A DNA stretch of 64,000 nucleotides. Origin: Veillonella sp. T11011-6 (GTDB taxonomy: Bacteria > Bacillota > Negativicutes > Veillonellales > Veillonellaceae). The stretch is taken from the NCBI RefSeq assembly GCF_002959755.1, contig NZ_PPCW01000004.1:558001-622000 (forward strand), read 5' to 3'. The notes beneath the pieces are model-generated. The model saw nothing but the letters and a program-made list of their open reading frames with translations, was not told where the DNA came from and did no database searches. A program made the translations under genes and the position numbers. Positions 19,081 through 28,700 of the stretch are shown here, piece after piece. Within the stretch, counting starts at the first letter, position 1; every line of letters starts with the position of its first letter.

Positions 19081-19108
19081 AAAGGCAGCGATTCGATCGC
19101 TGCCTTTT
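19081..19108 (+). terminator. Terminator of the small exported protein gene
   Basis: Stem AAAGGCAGCGAT / ATCGCTGCCTTT (19081-19092 and 19095-19106) with a two-base loop, followed by T; it can work on both strands. Confidence 0.8.
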
Positions 19109-19134
19109 GGTCTGTATAAGTGTACTATAGTATC

Positions 19135-19495
19135 GTTTATCCGTATTTGACGATATATAAGATTAACCCTATAATATAAATAGATAGCCAAGCGAGTAGA
19201 TCCGTCGGGCTCATCTCAAGAGAATAAATAATTGATGAAATGGCCTTTCAGTTACCTAATTATCTAGGGATAACGAAGGGCTATTTGTCTTTTCCAAGAC
19301 AAATAAGCGCCACGAGTGCACCAAAAGCAATGACTACAGTCATTACCTCTAGGATTAGCATGATTAACTCATAATCACTCATAGACAACCCTCCCTTCAT
19401 AGACGAAGAGAGGCCCAACCTCGCTTAACTATCCTAAGTCAATTATATGGCGAACATATAAGCGAATCAATAAGAATCTATTTATAGAAATATAC
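19135..19495 (-). repeat. Inverted repeat copy A (about 360 bp) carrying a holin-like toxin gene
   Basis: Reading the minus strand, this stretch matches 22006-22363 on the plus strand almost throughout, including the ends (GATTCTTATTGATTCG at one end, CGTCAAATACGGATAAAC at the other). The coding core differs by very few bases; a short stretch after the stop codon and the AT-rich edges differ more. The two copies face each other around the autotransporter gene 19666-21903. Confidence 0.85.
19281..19382 (-). CDS. Putative holin-like type I toxin, 33 aa (copy A)
   Basis: 33 codons on the minus strand, too short for most gene callers. The product begins MSDYELIMLILEVMTV, followed by a single hydrophobic helix (about residues 13-29) and a short basic end CLGKDK. 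This pattern (acidic start, one membrane helix, charged tail) fits the putative holin-like toxin family of Firmicutes, thought to be toxins of type I systems controlled by antisense RNA. A GGGAGG ribosome site lies 7 bp before the ATG. It differs from copy B only at residue 17 (Val for Ile). The near-perfect conservation of the frame, compared with the diverged flanks, supports that it is translated. Confidence 0.7.
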   Translation of the reverse strand: MSDYELIMLILEVMTVVIAFGALVALICLGKDK

Positions 19496-19588
19496 AAAAA
19501 TATATATACGTATACGTTAGCAGTAACTATAGTTACTGCTTTTTTTACTTGTGGTAATTTTCTGGTTATGTGGCAAATTTCCCTCATA

Positions 19589-19617
19589 TTTACAAGAATA
19601 TAATTATTAAATATAAT
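19589..19617 (+). promoter_or_regulatory. Sigma-70 type promoter of the first type Va autotransporter
   Basis: TTTACA (19589-19594), 17-bp spacer, perfect TATAAT (19612-19617). The ATG is at 19666, leaving about 42 bp of leader. Confidence 0.75.
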
Positions 19618-19665
19618 TAAATTATTTAATAATAGTTTATAGTGTATAAATGAGAGAGGGTTTTT

Positions 19666-21903
19666 ATGAAACGTGTGTATAAAGCAAACCTATCTTTAGC
19701 AATTGCTTTGACAATTGCTAGTTCTGTAGTGCCCTATGCAATGGCGGGGAGTACATTAGTTACTACACCTAATGGTGCAAATATTACGGCAAATAACGGT
19801 GGGAAGTTTAAGGCTGGTGAAATGACAAACTACATATCTACCATTGAGGCAGATACTGGTAGTACAGTCAGCATTGATAAAGCTGTTGCTAATATTGGCT
19901 ATAATAACAAGCCTTTCATTAGCAGCAAAGGTGGTAGTACGGTTAGCCTTAAGGAAGGCGTTTATGATGTTCACAATGTAAGCACTCCTATTGCAGTGGC
20001 TCAAGGTGGCACCGTTAATATTGGCGTAGACGGCAACAAAGGTAATTTCACCGGCAAGGACTTGTCGTTGGTAGGTGATGTTATCGTTAAAAGCGACCCA
20101 AATCATGCGTCTGAGATCAATATTGGTATCATTGGCAAAGAATCTCTTTGGGATGGTTTAGCCTTTAACTTAGCAGACAAAGACGCAAAGCATCCAAGTC
20201 ATATCAATGTATTCCTTGGCGACTATGGTTCTTGGGAGCTTTTCTATCAAGGCGGCTTGCATGAAGGAACATTAGATGGTGGTACACAACCTAGCCATGT
20301 ACATCGACTTGTAGGCTCTAAGAATCGCAACTATGCGAATATGGTAACCCAAAGTGAGCATAATAAGCTATATGTAGATAAGCTTGAAGGGCATGTAAAC
20401 TTTATTTACGATCCTAATGATGAAGGTGGCGATACTGAGGATCCAAGCTATCAACCACCAACGAAAACCTATAATGGTTTAACTCCAGATTCCTTCTGGG
20501 GTGGTGATATTCATATTACAAGTGCGGCTCCTGGTGCAGCGGCTCATGTGTACACTACTCAACGAGGCCTAGATATGTCCTCTGAGGCTAATGTGAACAA
20601 GATTTTAGATAACTTGGCTCACAAGATGTACTATCATAACTATGTTAATGGTGAAAGAAACCTTCAAGGTACAGTAGCCATTGCATCTGATGGTTCTGAA
20701 TCTGGTCGTTTTACAGTAATTACATCTGGTCATGCTAAAGAAGGTGATATTACATGGCAAGCGGATAAGGATGGTCAAGGTAAATACGTATATGGTGAAA
20801 ATAAACCTGTACCAAAACCTCAACCTAAGCCAGAAGTTAAACCAACTCCTAAACCTGAGGTTAAGCCGGTACCAACTCCGACTCCTAAACCAGAGGTTAA
20901 ACCAACGCCAAAACCTGAGGTTAAACCGGCACCAAAACCAACTCCTAAACCAGAAGTGAAACCAGCTCCAGTGCCAGAGCGTAATTCTCATATTCACGTT
21001 ATTATGGGTGATTTTGATACACCTCATATGCGCGGCGCCCGTTCTGCTATTATGAGCAATATCAACGGGTGGAGAACGTTGACAGATAATATGTATCGTC
21101 CACGCGTATTGCAACAAGGTGAACCAACAGGTATCTGGGCTCGCGTTGGAGGCGGTAAATATAGCTATGATGCAAAAGGCATTGATACAGATACAACATA
21201 TACACGCATTCAAGGCGGTTACGATGCTAAAACTGGTAGCGGCTGGACTGTAGGTGGTCAAGTATCCTACCTTCGTGGCAATGATGACTACGTATTCAAC
21301 GGTTCTGGTAAGGAAAAAGCCTTTGCTGTAGGTGCGTACGGCGTGAAAGATCTTGGTAAAGATCAATATATTCACCTTGAATCCCAAGTAGGTCGCGTTT
21401 CTAATACTTTCACAGCTCGCAATGAAATTGGTGAAAGCCTTTCTGGTGACGTTAAAGCCAATGCCTATACAATTGGTGCACGCTATGGCAAAACTGTGAA
21501 ATTCCAAAATGGTACATATATCGAGCCACAAGCGCAATTGAGCTACACTCACTTTGGTGGGGATAGCTTTGATGCGGGTCGTATGCATGTTAACCAATCT
21601 GGTGTGAGCAGCACAGCAGGTGGTCTTGGCCTTGAAATTGGTAAAACATTTGGCGCAGGTAACATCTATACTCGCGTTGGTGTAAACCATGCCTTCTCTG
21701 GCACTGTAAATACAGCGTACACAACTGGCAATACTACAAAATATACAAAACAAGACCTTAAAGGAACTTGGACTGATCTAGCATTTGGTGGTCGTTATGG
21801 ATTCAATGCTAATAACAGCATCTTTGCTGACCTTAGTACAGGTCTATCTGGCGACTATAAAGCAGGCTGGTCTGTAAATGCAGGATTTACACATAAATTC
21901 TAA
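19666..21903 (+). CDS. Classical (type Va) autotransporter with Pro-rich linker and C-terminal beta-barrel
   Basis: 745 residues. A signal peptide (about 1-27, cleavage after YAMA) leads into a Gly/Asn/Thr-rich passenger (about 28-380) with beta-helix-like spacing. A proline/lysine-rich linker of [10 protein letters not shown]-like units (about 383-440) follows. Residues about 455-745 form an autotransporter beta-domain: [50 protein letters not shown], and the outer-membrane insertion end with terminal Phe (HKF). No protease or esterase motif was seen in the passenger, so an adhesin role is likely. It is a paralogue of the next autotransporter, with the same passenger end ([12 protein letters not shown]) and barrel. 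GAGAGAGGG precedes the ATG. It sits between two inverted repeats. Confidence 0.92.
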   Translation: MKRVYKANLSLAIALTIASSVVPYAMAGSTLVTTPNGANITANNGGKFKAGEMTNYISTIEADTGSTVSIDKAVANIGYNNKPFISSKGGSTVSLKEGVYDVHNVSTPIAVAQGGTVNIGVDGNKGNFTGKDLSLVGDVIVKSDPNHASEINIGIIGKESLWDGLAFNLADKDAKHPSHINVFLGDYGSWELFYQGGLHEGTLDGGTQPSHVHRLVGSKNRNYANMVTQSEHNKLYVDKLEGHVNFIYDPNDEGGDTEDPSYQPPTKTYNGLTPDSFWGGDIHITSAAPGAAAHVYTTQRGLDMSSEANVNKILDNLAHKMYYHNYVNGERNLQGTVAIASDGSESGRFTVITSGHAKEGDITWQADKDGQGKYVYGENKPVPKPQPKPEVKPTPKPEVKPVPTPTPKPEVKPTPKPEVKPAPKPTPKPEVKPAPVPERNSHIHVIMGDFDTPHMRGARSAIMSNINGWRTLTDNMYRPRVLQQGEPTGIWARVGGGKYSYDAKGIDTDTTYTRIQGGYDAKTGSGWTVGGQVSYLRGNDDYVFNGSGKEKAFAVGAYGVKDLGKDQYIHLESQVGRVSNTFTARNEIGESLSGDVKANAYTIGARYGKTVKFQNGTYIEPQAQLSYTHFGGDSFDAGRMHVNQSGVSSTAGGLGLEIGKTFGAGNIYTRVGVNHAFSGTVNTAYTTGNTTKYTKQDLKGTWTDLAFGGRYGFNANNSIFADLSTGLSGDYKAGWSVNAGFTHKF

Positions 21904-21947
21904 GGATCAATTTAATAAATTATTCTTTGTAACATAGCCAATATATA

Positions 21948-21993
21948 AAGCCTCCTAATAGTAGAGTAATAACTTTATTATTAGGAGGCTTTT
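21948..21993 (+). terminator. Terminator after the first type Va autotransporter
   Basis: Stem AAGCCTCCTAATA / TATTAGGAGGCTT with an inner AT-rich loop, followed by TT and T-rich sequence. Confidence 0.8.
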
Positions 21994-22005
21994 ATAATAT
22001 ATTTC

Positions 22006-22363
22006 GTATATTTCTATTAATAGATTCTTATTGATTCGCCCATATGTTCTCTATATAATTGACTTAGGATAGTCAGGCGAGGTTGGGCCTCTCTTCGTTA
22101 ATGAAGGGAGGGTTGTCTATGAGTGATTATGAGTTAATCATGTTAATCCTAGAAGTAATGACTGTAATCATTGCTTTTGGTGCACTCGTGGCGCTTATTT
22201 GTCTTGGAAAAGACAAATAGCCCTTCGTTACCAGTAACTGGATAACTGAAAGGCCATTTCATCATGTTTTTTATCCTTTTGAGATGAGCCCGACGGTTCT
22301 ACTCGTTTGGCTATCTGTTTATATTATAGGGTTTATATCATATATCGTCAAATACGGATAAAC
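22006..22363 (+). repeat. Inverted repeat copy B (about 360 bp) carrying a holin-like toxin gene
   Basis: Plus-strand partner of copy A (19135-19495). The pair encloses about 2.5 kb with promoter, autotransporter gene and terminator. No transposase or terminal target duplication is seen, so this looks like a duplicated toxin locus and not an insertion sequence. Confidence 0.85.
22119..22220 (+). CDS. Putative holin-like type I toxin, 33 aa (copy B)
   Basis: 33 codons, ATG 22119 to TAG 22220, with GGGAGG 7 bp upstream. One predicted membrane helix spans about residues 13-29 (VMTVIIAFGALVALI), with a CLGKDK tail. It is identical to copy A except Ile17. The family assignment rests on length, topology and the MSxYE start. 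Regulation by an overlapping antisense RNA would be expected for this class but was not demonstrated here. Confidence 0.7.
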   Translation: MSDYELIMLILEVMTVIIAFGALVALICLGKDK

Positions 22364-22401
22364 AAGTTTATATTAAACAATATTATATGGGTTTATTTAC
22401 T

Positions 22402-22435
22402 AAGAGGCAGCGAGTCAATCGTTGCCTCTTTTGCT
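22402..22435 (+). terminator. Terminator downstream of toxin copy B
   Basis: AAGAGGCAGCGA / TCGTTGCCTCTT stem (one G-U pair) with a five-base loop, then TT. It resembles the stem at 19081-19108, which lies at the corresponding outer side of copy A. Confidence 0.75.
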
Positions 22436-22495
22436 ATATTTTTATCTAATACATATCAAATCTTAATTATTTTTAAAATAAATAAGTATAATTCA

Positions 22496-22524
22496 TTTAC
22501 AATTCACTAAAAATGGTGTAATAT
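22496..22524 (+). promoter_or_regulatory. Promoter candidate of the second type Va autotransporter
   Basis: TTTACA (22496-22501), 17-bp spacer, TAATAT (22519-22524). Leader of about 170 bases. Confidence 0.55.
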
Positions 22525-22570
22525 TTTATACATATTTTAAATGTGTTAGTCTTAAGTTTCTTTAATAAGT

Positions 22571-22632
22571 GAGTATATATCTATCTTTTATCATAAAAAA
22601 AGACTAATAAATCAACTCATAGATATATATTC
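22571..22632 (+). promoter_or_regulatory. Leader hairpin before the second type Va autotransporter
   Basis: A 14-bp AT-rich stem (22571-22584 with 22619-22632, one G-U pair) in the 5' untranslated region, about 65 bp before the start codon. Possible translation or stability control; function unknown. Confidence 0.4.
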
Positions 22633-22698
22633 AAGTATGAAGGAGCTTTCACAAATGTGATTGTATTGTAAGTGAAGTATTTATTGAGGTATAAGAGG

Positions 22699-25086
22699 AT
22701 GAAAGGTAGTAATAAGATTTTATTGTCTGCTGTTATGATGACCTTATTGTCATCTACAATTGCTATGCCTAGTACATGGGCTGCAGCAGGTATTAATTCT
22801 GATGGACGTATTTTTGCAACTACTGCTGATAGTAAATTTGAAAGTACAGGTAATACGACTGCGAATGGTGTAGTCGCATCTGATGGTGGTCAAGTTACAA
22901 TTGGCTCTTTGGACACTCCTGATGCATCTCAATTGCCTAAACGCTATCGTCAACCAGCTTTCATTACAGGCATGCTAAATAACAGTTCCATCCAAGTAGA
23001 TGGCGGTGTTATGGACGTGACTACTGCGCCATGGAAGTCTCCATATCCAGTGGCATTTGCTTATAATAGTAAAATTAATCTTGGTGTCGATGATGCGGGT
23101 ACTGTAAAGCACAAAGTATTTAATATGCAAGGCGATGTGCTTGTATCTGATAAAATGATGCCTCCTCATCAAGAACAGCAACCATCTGTTATTAATATTG
23201 GCCTAGGCCGCGCACACAATAGTCCTAACCAATTTTCTGGTAAGGCAGTGAACACCTTAGAGGATAAGGGTGGCGAAATTAACATGACCTTTGATGGTGG
23301 CATGTGGAGCCATGATTACATGGGTGGCTTGGAATCTTTCAAAATTGATGGTAAAACGGAACGCAGTAGCATTAATAACCTCACAGGTACTCGTACGCGT
23401 GAAGGGTTCAGTCGTATTTCCCAAGACTCTCGCAGCGACATTCATGTAAATAAATTGGACGGCCATATTAACGTTATTTATGATATGACCAGTGGTACTG
23501 GCTTAAATTATGCTAAACCAGGTTCTAAGAAAGATGGTCTTGATCCAGCTGACATTGAGGGCGGTAACTTCATCGTAAAATCCGCTGTGGCTGGTTCTGG
23601 TGTGCATGGCTATGTAACAGGAGATCATCTTGATACTTCTTCTGAAAGTAATGTAAACAAGATTTTAGATAACTTAGCTCATAAATTCTATTATGAAAAC
23701 TATGTAAAGGGTGAAAGAAACCTTTCTGGTACCGTATCCATCGCTTCTAAAGGCATCGTGTCTAGCTTCCAAAAAGCATTGACTACAGACCAAAAAGAAG
23801 GGGACATTACTTGGAAAGACGGTAATGGCCAAGGCTCCTATGTGGTGCCAGAACCAAAACCTACACCAACTCCAGATCCAAAACCGGTTACGCCTGTAAC
23901 ACCAGATCCTAAGCCTGTTACACCAGTAACTCCAGATCCTAAACCAGTTACACCTGTGACTCCGGATCCTAAACCAGTTACACCTGTGACTCCAGATCCA
24001 AAACCAGTTACGCCTGTAACTCCAGATCCTAAGCCTGTTACACCAGTAACTCCAGATCCTAAACCAGTTACACCTGTGACTCCAGATCCTAAACCAGTTA
24101 CGCCTGTAACTCCGGATCCTAAGCCTGTTACACCTGTAACTCCGGAGCCAAAACCAGTTACACCAGTAACTCCTAATCCTGTTGTTCGTGGTGCGTACGA
24201 TACACCTCATATGCGCGGGATTCGTTCTGCTGTAGTAGGTAATATCAATGCTTGGCGTACATTAGCTGACGATATGTATCGTCCTCGCGTATTGCAACAA
24301 GGTGAACCAACAGGTATTTGGGCTCGCATCGGTGGCGGTAAATACAGCTACTCCGGTAGCGGTATCGATACAGCTACAGATTATACACGCATCCAAGGTG
24401 GTTATGATGCTAAAATCAGCCGTGGCTGGACTGTTGGTGGTCAAGTATCCTACCTTCGTGGTTCTGAAGACTATGTATTCGATGGCTCTGGCAAGATTAA
24501 ATCCTTCTCTGTTGGTGCTTATGGTTTGAAAGACCTTGGTAAGGATCAATATGTACATGTAGAAACGCAAGTAGGTCGTGTATCTAATGACTTCACAGCG
24601 CGTAATGAAATTGGTGACCCTATGTCTGGCGATGCAAAATCCAATGCGTATAGCATCGGTGTTCGCTATGGCAAAACATTGAAATACGCTAATGGTTTCT
24701 ATGTAGAACCACAAGCGCAATTGAACTTCACACACTTCGGTGGTCGTAACTTCAATGTAGGTAATGTATCTGTTAACCAATCTGGTGTGAATAGCACTTC
24801 TGGTAAGCTTGGCCTTGAATTGGGCAAACAATTCGGTAATGGTAACCTTTACACTCGTTTTGCAGCAGGTCATGCCTTCACAGGCAATGTAAAAACTACA
24901 TTCGCTAGTGGCAGTGTTGTGAAATTAACAGAACAAGATCTCAAAGGCACTTGGACTGAACTTGCCTTCGGTGGCCGTTATGGCTTCAATAGCAACAATA
25001 GCGTATTTGCTGACGTTGCCACTGGTTTGTCTGGTGACTACCAAGCAGACTGGGGCGTAAACGCAGGCTTCACGCACAAATTCTAA
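22699..25086 (+). CDS. Classical (type Va) autotransporter with decapeptide-repeat linker
   Basis: About 795 residues from ATG 22699 (a GTG at 22672 would add 9 residues). The signal peptide ends near residue 30 (STWAAA). The passenger (about 31-380) is Gly/Asn/Asp-rich and ends in [15 protein letters not shown] like its neighbour. A linker of ten [10 protein letters not shown]-type decapeptides (about 392-491) follows. The C-terminal beta-domain (about 505-795) contains [30 protein letters not shown] and [10 protein letters not shown], and ends in HKF, the typical terminal Phe. It is a tandem paralogue of 19666-21903 with a similar barrel but a diverged passenger. Probably a surface adhesin; no enzymatic motif seen. 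Confidence 0.92.
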   Translation: MKGSNKILLSAVMMTLLSSTIAMPSTWAAAGINSDGRIFATTADSKFESTGNTTANGVVASDGGQVTIGSLDTPDASQLPKRYRQPAFITGMLNNSSIQVDGGVMDVTTAPWKSPYPVAFAYNSKINLGVDDAGTVKHKVFNMQGDVLVSDKMMPPHQEQQPSVINIGLGRAHNSPNQFSGKAVNTLEDKGGEINMTFDGGMWSHDYMGGLESFKIDGKTERSSINNLTGTRTREGFSRISQDSRSDIHVNKLDGHINVIYDMTSGTGLNYAKPGSKKDGLDPADIEGGNFIVKSAVAGSGVHGYVTGDHLDTSSESNVNKILDNLAHKFYYENYVKGERNLSGTVSIASKGIVSSFQKALTTDQKEGDITWKDGNGQGSYVVPEPKPTPTPDPKPVTPVTPDPKPVTPVTPDPKPVTPVTPDPKPVTPVTPDPKPVTPVTPDPKPVTPVTPDPKPVTPVTPDPKPVTPVTPDPKPVTPVTPEPKPVTPVTPNPVVRGAYDTPHMRGIRSAVVGNINAWRTLADDMYRPRVLQQGEPTGIWARIGGGKYSYSGSGIDTATDYTRIQGGYDAKISRGWTVGGQVSYLRGSEDYVFDGSGKIKSFSVGAYGLKDLGKDQYVHVETQVGRVSNDFTARNEIGDPMSGDAKSNAYSIGVRYGKTLKYANGFYVEPQAQLNFTHFGGRNFNVGNVSVNQSGVNSTSGKLGLELGKQFGNGNLYTRFAAGHAFTGNVKTTFASGSVVKLTEQDLKGTWTELAFGGRYGFNSNNSVFADVATGLSGDYQADWGVNAGFTHKF
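23872..24171 (+). repeat. Ten tandem 30-bp repeats in the linker of the autotransporter
   Basis: Ten in-frame 30-bp units (type CCAGATCCTAAACCAGTTAC plus ten bases) with few base differences between them encode [10 protein letters not shown] decapeptides; the last unit has Glu for Asp. As 30 is a multiple of 3, gain or loss of units changes linker length and keeps the frame. Confidence 0.95.
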
Positions 25087-25175
25087 TATAGTATATAAAG
25101 GTATATTGATATCTAAGTATGTTAGATAAACGTATATAAATATATATACAAATTTATGTACAGATAAAAGAATAG

Positions 25176-25221
25176 TAAAAGACCCATGTATTGGAAAATA
25201 CCTAATACATGGGTCTTTTTT
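25176..25221 (+). terminator. Terminator after the second type Va autotransporter
   Basis: A 16-bp stem (AAAAGACCCATGTATT / AATACATGGGTCTTTT) followed by T. Confidence 0.85.
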
Positions 25222-25434
25222 GTTGGTTAAAGAGAGTTTTGATCTAGTAGTAATATTTATTTATACAAATCATAGAGTACGTTTATATATAACATCAGTA
25301 ATCATAAGAGTTATTAATTTATATCCTAGCCTAGCACATACCATAATACAAGATATTATAGCGTTTAACAGCATTTTCATATAAATATTTCTTATTAATA
25401 AACCAAAATTAATAAATTTAAATTGTAAAATTTT

Positions 25435-25462
25435 TTGACACTAAATTATTAATGGATATTTT
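25435..25462 (+). promoter_or_regulatory. Promoter candidate of the first giant trimeric autotransporter
   Basis: Consensus TTGACA (25435-25440), 16-bp spacer, TATTTT (25457-25462). It would give a leader of about 300 bases that contains the hairpin at 25548-25581. The rest of 25222-25767 is AT-rich and shows no gene apart from a doubtful 27-codon frame. Confidence 0.5.
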
Positions 25463-25547
25463 GTTAATTATAAAAAATACATAAAAAATAGAATGATTAT
25501 TATATAGTCTATAGAAAAATAAAGGGAAAATAAGAATGATTTACATT

Positions 25548-25581
25548 AAAAAGCATTATTTATGGATAATGCTTATTTTTA
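25548..25581 (+). terminator. Terminator-like hairpin in the leader of the giant adhesin
   Basis: AAAAAGCATTAT / ATAATGCTTATTTTT: a 9-10 bp AT-rich stem followed by five T, about 190 bp before the ATG. It would sit between the promoter candidate and the gene, so it may be an attenuator. Confidence 0.5.
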
Positions 25582-25767
25582 TGCGGTGTAAAGTGTACAT
25601 AATTGGTATAAATTTATAAACTAAGCGAAGATGAATATAAAATGAATTTTTATTTACCATATAGAAATATTTTGATATTATTATGACAATCAACAATGAT
25701 GAAGTTTTAGTGAAATTATTGTGAGAAATGAACTTATCTGTGTGTATTGTAAGCTAGAGGGAAGATT

Positions 25768-28700
25768 ATGAATCGAATTTACAATGTAATTTGGAGCAAG
25801 ACAAAGAAGTGTTATGTAGTAGTTTCTGAGATCGTGAAAAGCGGTGGCGGTAAGGTTAAATCCTTGCACACAGGCAAAACACATGCTCGCATGGGCGCTG
25901 TTATGACCGTAGCTGCGCTATTGGCAGGTGTGAATATTACATCTGTAAATGCGGCAGCTATCATGATTAATAATGTAAATAATTCTGGTTATGCGACAGG
26001 GCAAGCAGGCGGTAATAAATGGAGCTATTTGTACAATTATAATAACCCTGGGAATATGGGGGCATTGGACGGAAGTGCCACTACTGGATATTATTCTGGT
26101 AGTGCATTAAATGGTATTTCCATCGGTCATAATACTAAGATTCAAGAGGATAGTGATCCTACCTATTATTCTGGTGTAGCCATTGGTGACTATGCACAGG
26201 CTACAGGTGGTTTATCATTCTCTATTGGTAATTATGCACAATCTACAAAGCCATCTGCCATGGCCCTCGGTACGGCTTCACTTTCTAGTGGTTTCAACTC
26301 CTTGGCGATGATGCGCCAAGCGGCAGCAACAGGTAATTTCTCTACAGCTATCGGTACAACTTCTTGGGCTAGTGGTACTGGCAGTTTTGCTATGGGTTAT
26401 TCTGCGCAAGCAAAGGGCAATCAATCTATTGCCATCGGCGCAGCAGAGCCTATTACTGTAGCAGGCAGTGGTAATGAGCCAAGTGCATCCTATAATGGTG
26501 ACACTAATACAGTAACCGAAGGGGCTCGTTCTTTGGCATTTGGTACAAAAGCACGTACAAGTGCAGCAGCTTCAGATTCAATGGCATTTGGTTCTAATGC
26601 TACTACAGGTGGATCCAATGCTGTTGCAGTAGGTAACTCTGCTAATGCATCTGCTAGAGATGCTTTTGCATTTGGTAATACAACACAAGCTACAGGTGCT
26701 AATGCCATTGCCATGGGTAGAAAAGCTCAAGCAGTTCAGACGAATTCTATTGCAATGGGTAGCCATGCAAAAGCTTTAGAAGCGAATGCTCTTGCCATCG
26801 GCGGTACAGCTGAAGCTAGTAAGGCGGGTACTATGGCTATTGGTACGGCTGCGAAAGCAAGTAGTAATAACTCTACAGCTATCGGTAATGGTGCACAGGT
26901 TACTGGTGAAAACTCTATGGCATTAGGTGCTGGTGCGAAGATTTCTTCTAATAACTCCATCGCTCTTGGTGCAGGCACAGAGTTCAATGATCCTTTAGTA
27001 AATACCTATGCTGCTTTCACCAATGAAATGAACCCTGCTGAAGCGGGTGTAGTAGCCGTTGGTAATACAGGTACGCCTCGTCGTATTGTTAACGTAGCCG
27101 GTGGTCAAAACGATAATGACGCTGCAACGATTAAACAATTGCGTTATGTAAATAATAACTTGGCTATGACCATTGCAGGTCCTACATATACAGGGTATCA
27201 AGCAAATGGTTCTACTTATAAAGCACCTGATTTCAGCATTAAAAATAGCATATACCATACAGTAAAAGAAGCGGTAGAAGCAGCGCAAACTAACTTCTTC
27301 AGCGCTAAAGGTACATCTGCTGATGCTAACTATGATAATAAAGGTGCTACAGGTACAAATGCGACAGCAGCGGGCGTACGTGCTTCTGCAGCTGGTAATT
27401 ATGGTACGGCACTAGGTGCTGATGCAACGGCAACAAGCGATAAAGGCACTGCATTAGGTTATAAAGCTAAGGTAACTGAAGATGATGGTGTTGCGTTAGG
27501 TTCTAATTCCGTAGCGAATACGGCGGCTGGCGTAGCTGGTTATGATGTAAGCGCGGCAGATAATCGTGCCAATAAATACACTGCGTTAACAGGCAATGTA
27601 GCAACATCTACATTGGGTGCTGTATCTGTAGGTCAAAGTACTAGCGTTGGTAATGAAACACGTCAAATTACAAACCTTGCAGCTGGTACAAAGGATACAG
27701 ATGCAGTTAACGTAGCTCAATTGCGCAATGTAAACCTTAAAATTGCAGGCAATACAAACGACAACAACGGTAAAAATGATGTATTGTTAGATAGCCAAAC
27801 ATTGACTGTAAAAGGCGATGGCGCGTATGTAACAACTAAAGCGAACAACCAAACAATTGATGTAACCTTAACAAATGCTACAAAAGATAAAATCGATAAT
27901 GCAGCAAATAAAGATCTTTCTAACATTACAAATGTAGGTAAAAAGAATATTACTGCATTGGGCACAATTGTTGAGGCTGGTAATAATGTAACGATTGCTG
28001 CACCTACAGTAGACAGCACAACAGGTCAAAAAACATATACTGTAAATGCTATGGATACAAAGGTTTCCTTAGGCACTAGTGGTTTGATGACCCTTACAGG
28101 TGGTACACCTGACGCAAGTGGTGTTCGTAACTATACGGTTGACGTAGATCCTACTAAGGTTGCGAAAACAGATTTGTCCAACATTAATAACGATGGTAAA
28201 ACTGTTATCCGTGAAGAGGCTCAAAAGGCCGTAAAAGTAATTGCTGGTCAAAATACAACAGTTACAGAAGGTACAGACGGCACATATAAAACATATGCGG
28301 TCAATGTAGCGGCGGCTGGTGATTATCGCTTGGTAGAGAATAGTGCAGCTGCTGATAAAGCATATACTGTAACTGGTAATAAAGTTGATTTAACTGTACA
28401 AGATACTAGTACTCCTGCGAATACGAAGACTGTAACAATTAAAGACATCGCTTCTAAAACAGAGTTAGATACTACAAAATCTGATTTAACAAATAAAATT
28501 AGCGATACTAAAACTGAGCTCATCAACAAAGGTTTGAAATTCAACGCAGATAATAATGACGTTAAGACAAACAAACTTGGTTCTATAGTAACGGTCGCTG
28601 GTGATGCGAATATTACAACAAAAATCACGCAAACTGGTGATGACTCCACGATTGCTGTTACTTTGAATAAAGATCTTAATGTAAATACTGTAACTGCTAC

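Noticed and set aside
18988-19191. Short minus-strand frame at 18988-19191 and the matching plus-strand frame at 22307-22510
   Set aside because: They share a start (MAI.LYYRV.LIYRQIRIN) only because they lie in the inverted repeats; no ribosome site, they run through terminators and diverge after the repeat edge.
19135-22363. Inverted repeats as ends of an insertion sequence or composite transposon
   Set aside because: No transposase gene or remnant, no target-site duplication seen; the repeats carry a small peptide gene and the enclosed gene is a normal adhesin.
23872-24171. Regular 30-bp repeats as a CRISPR array
   Set aside because: The units are directly adjacent without spacers and encode an in-frame Pro-rich linker; no cas genes are near.
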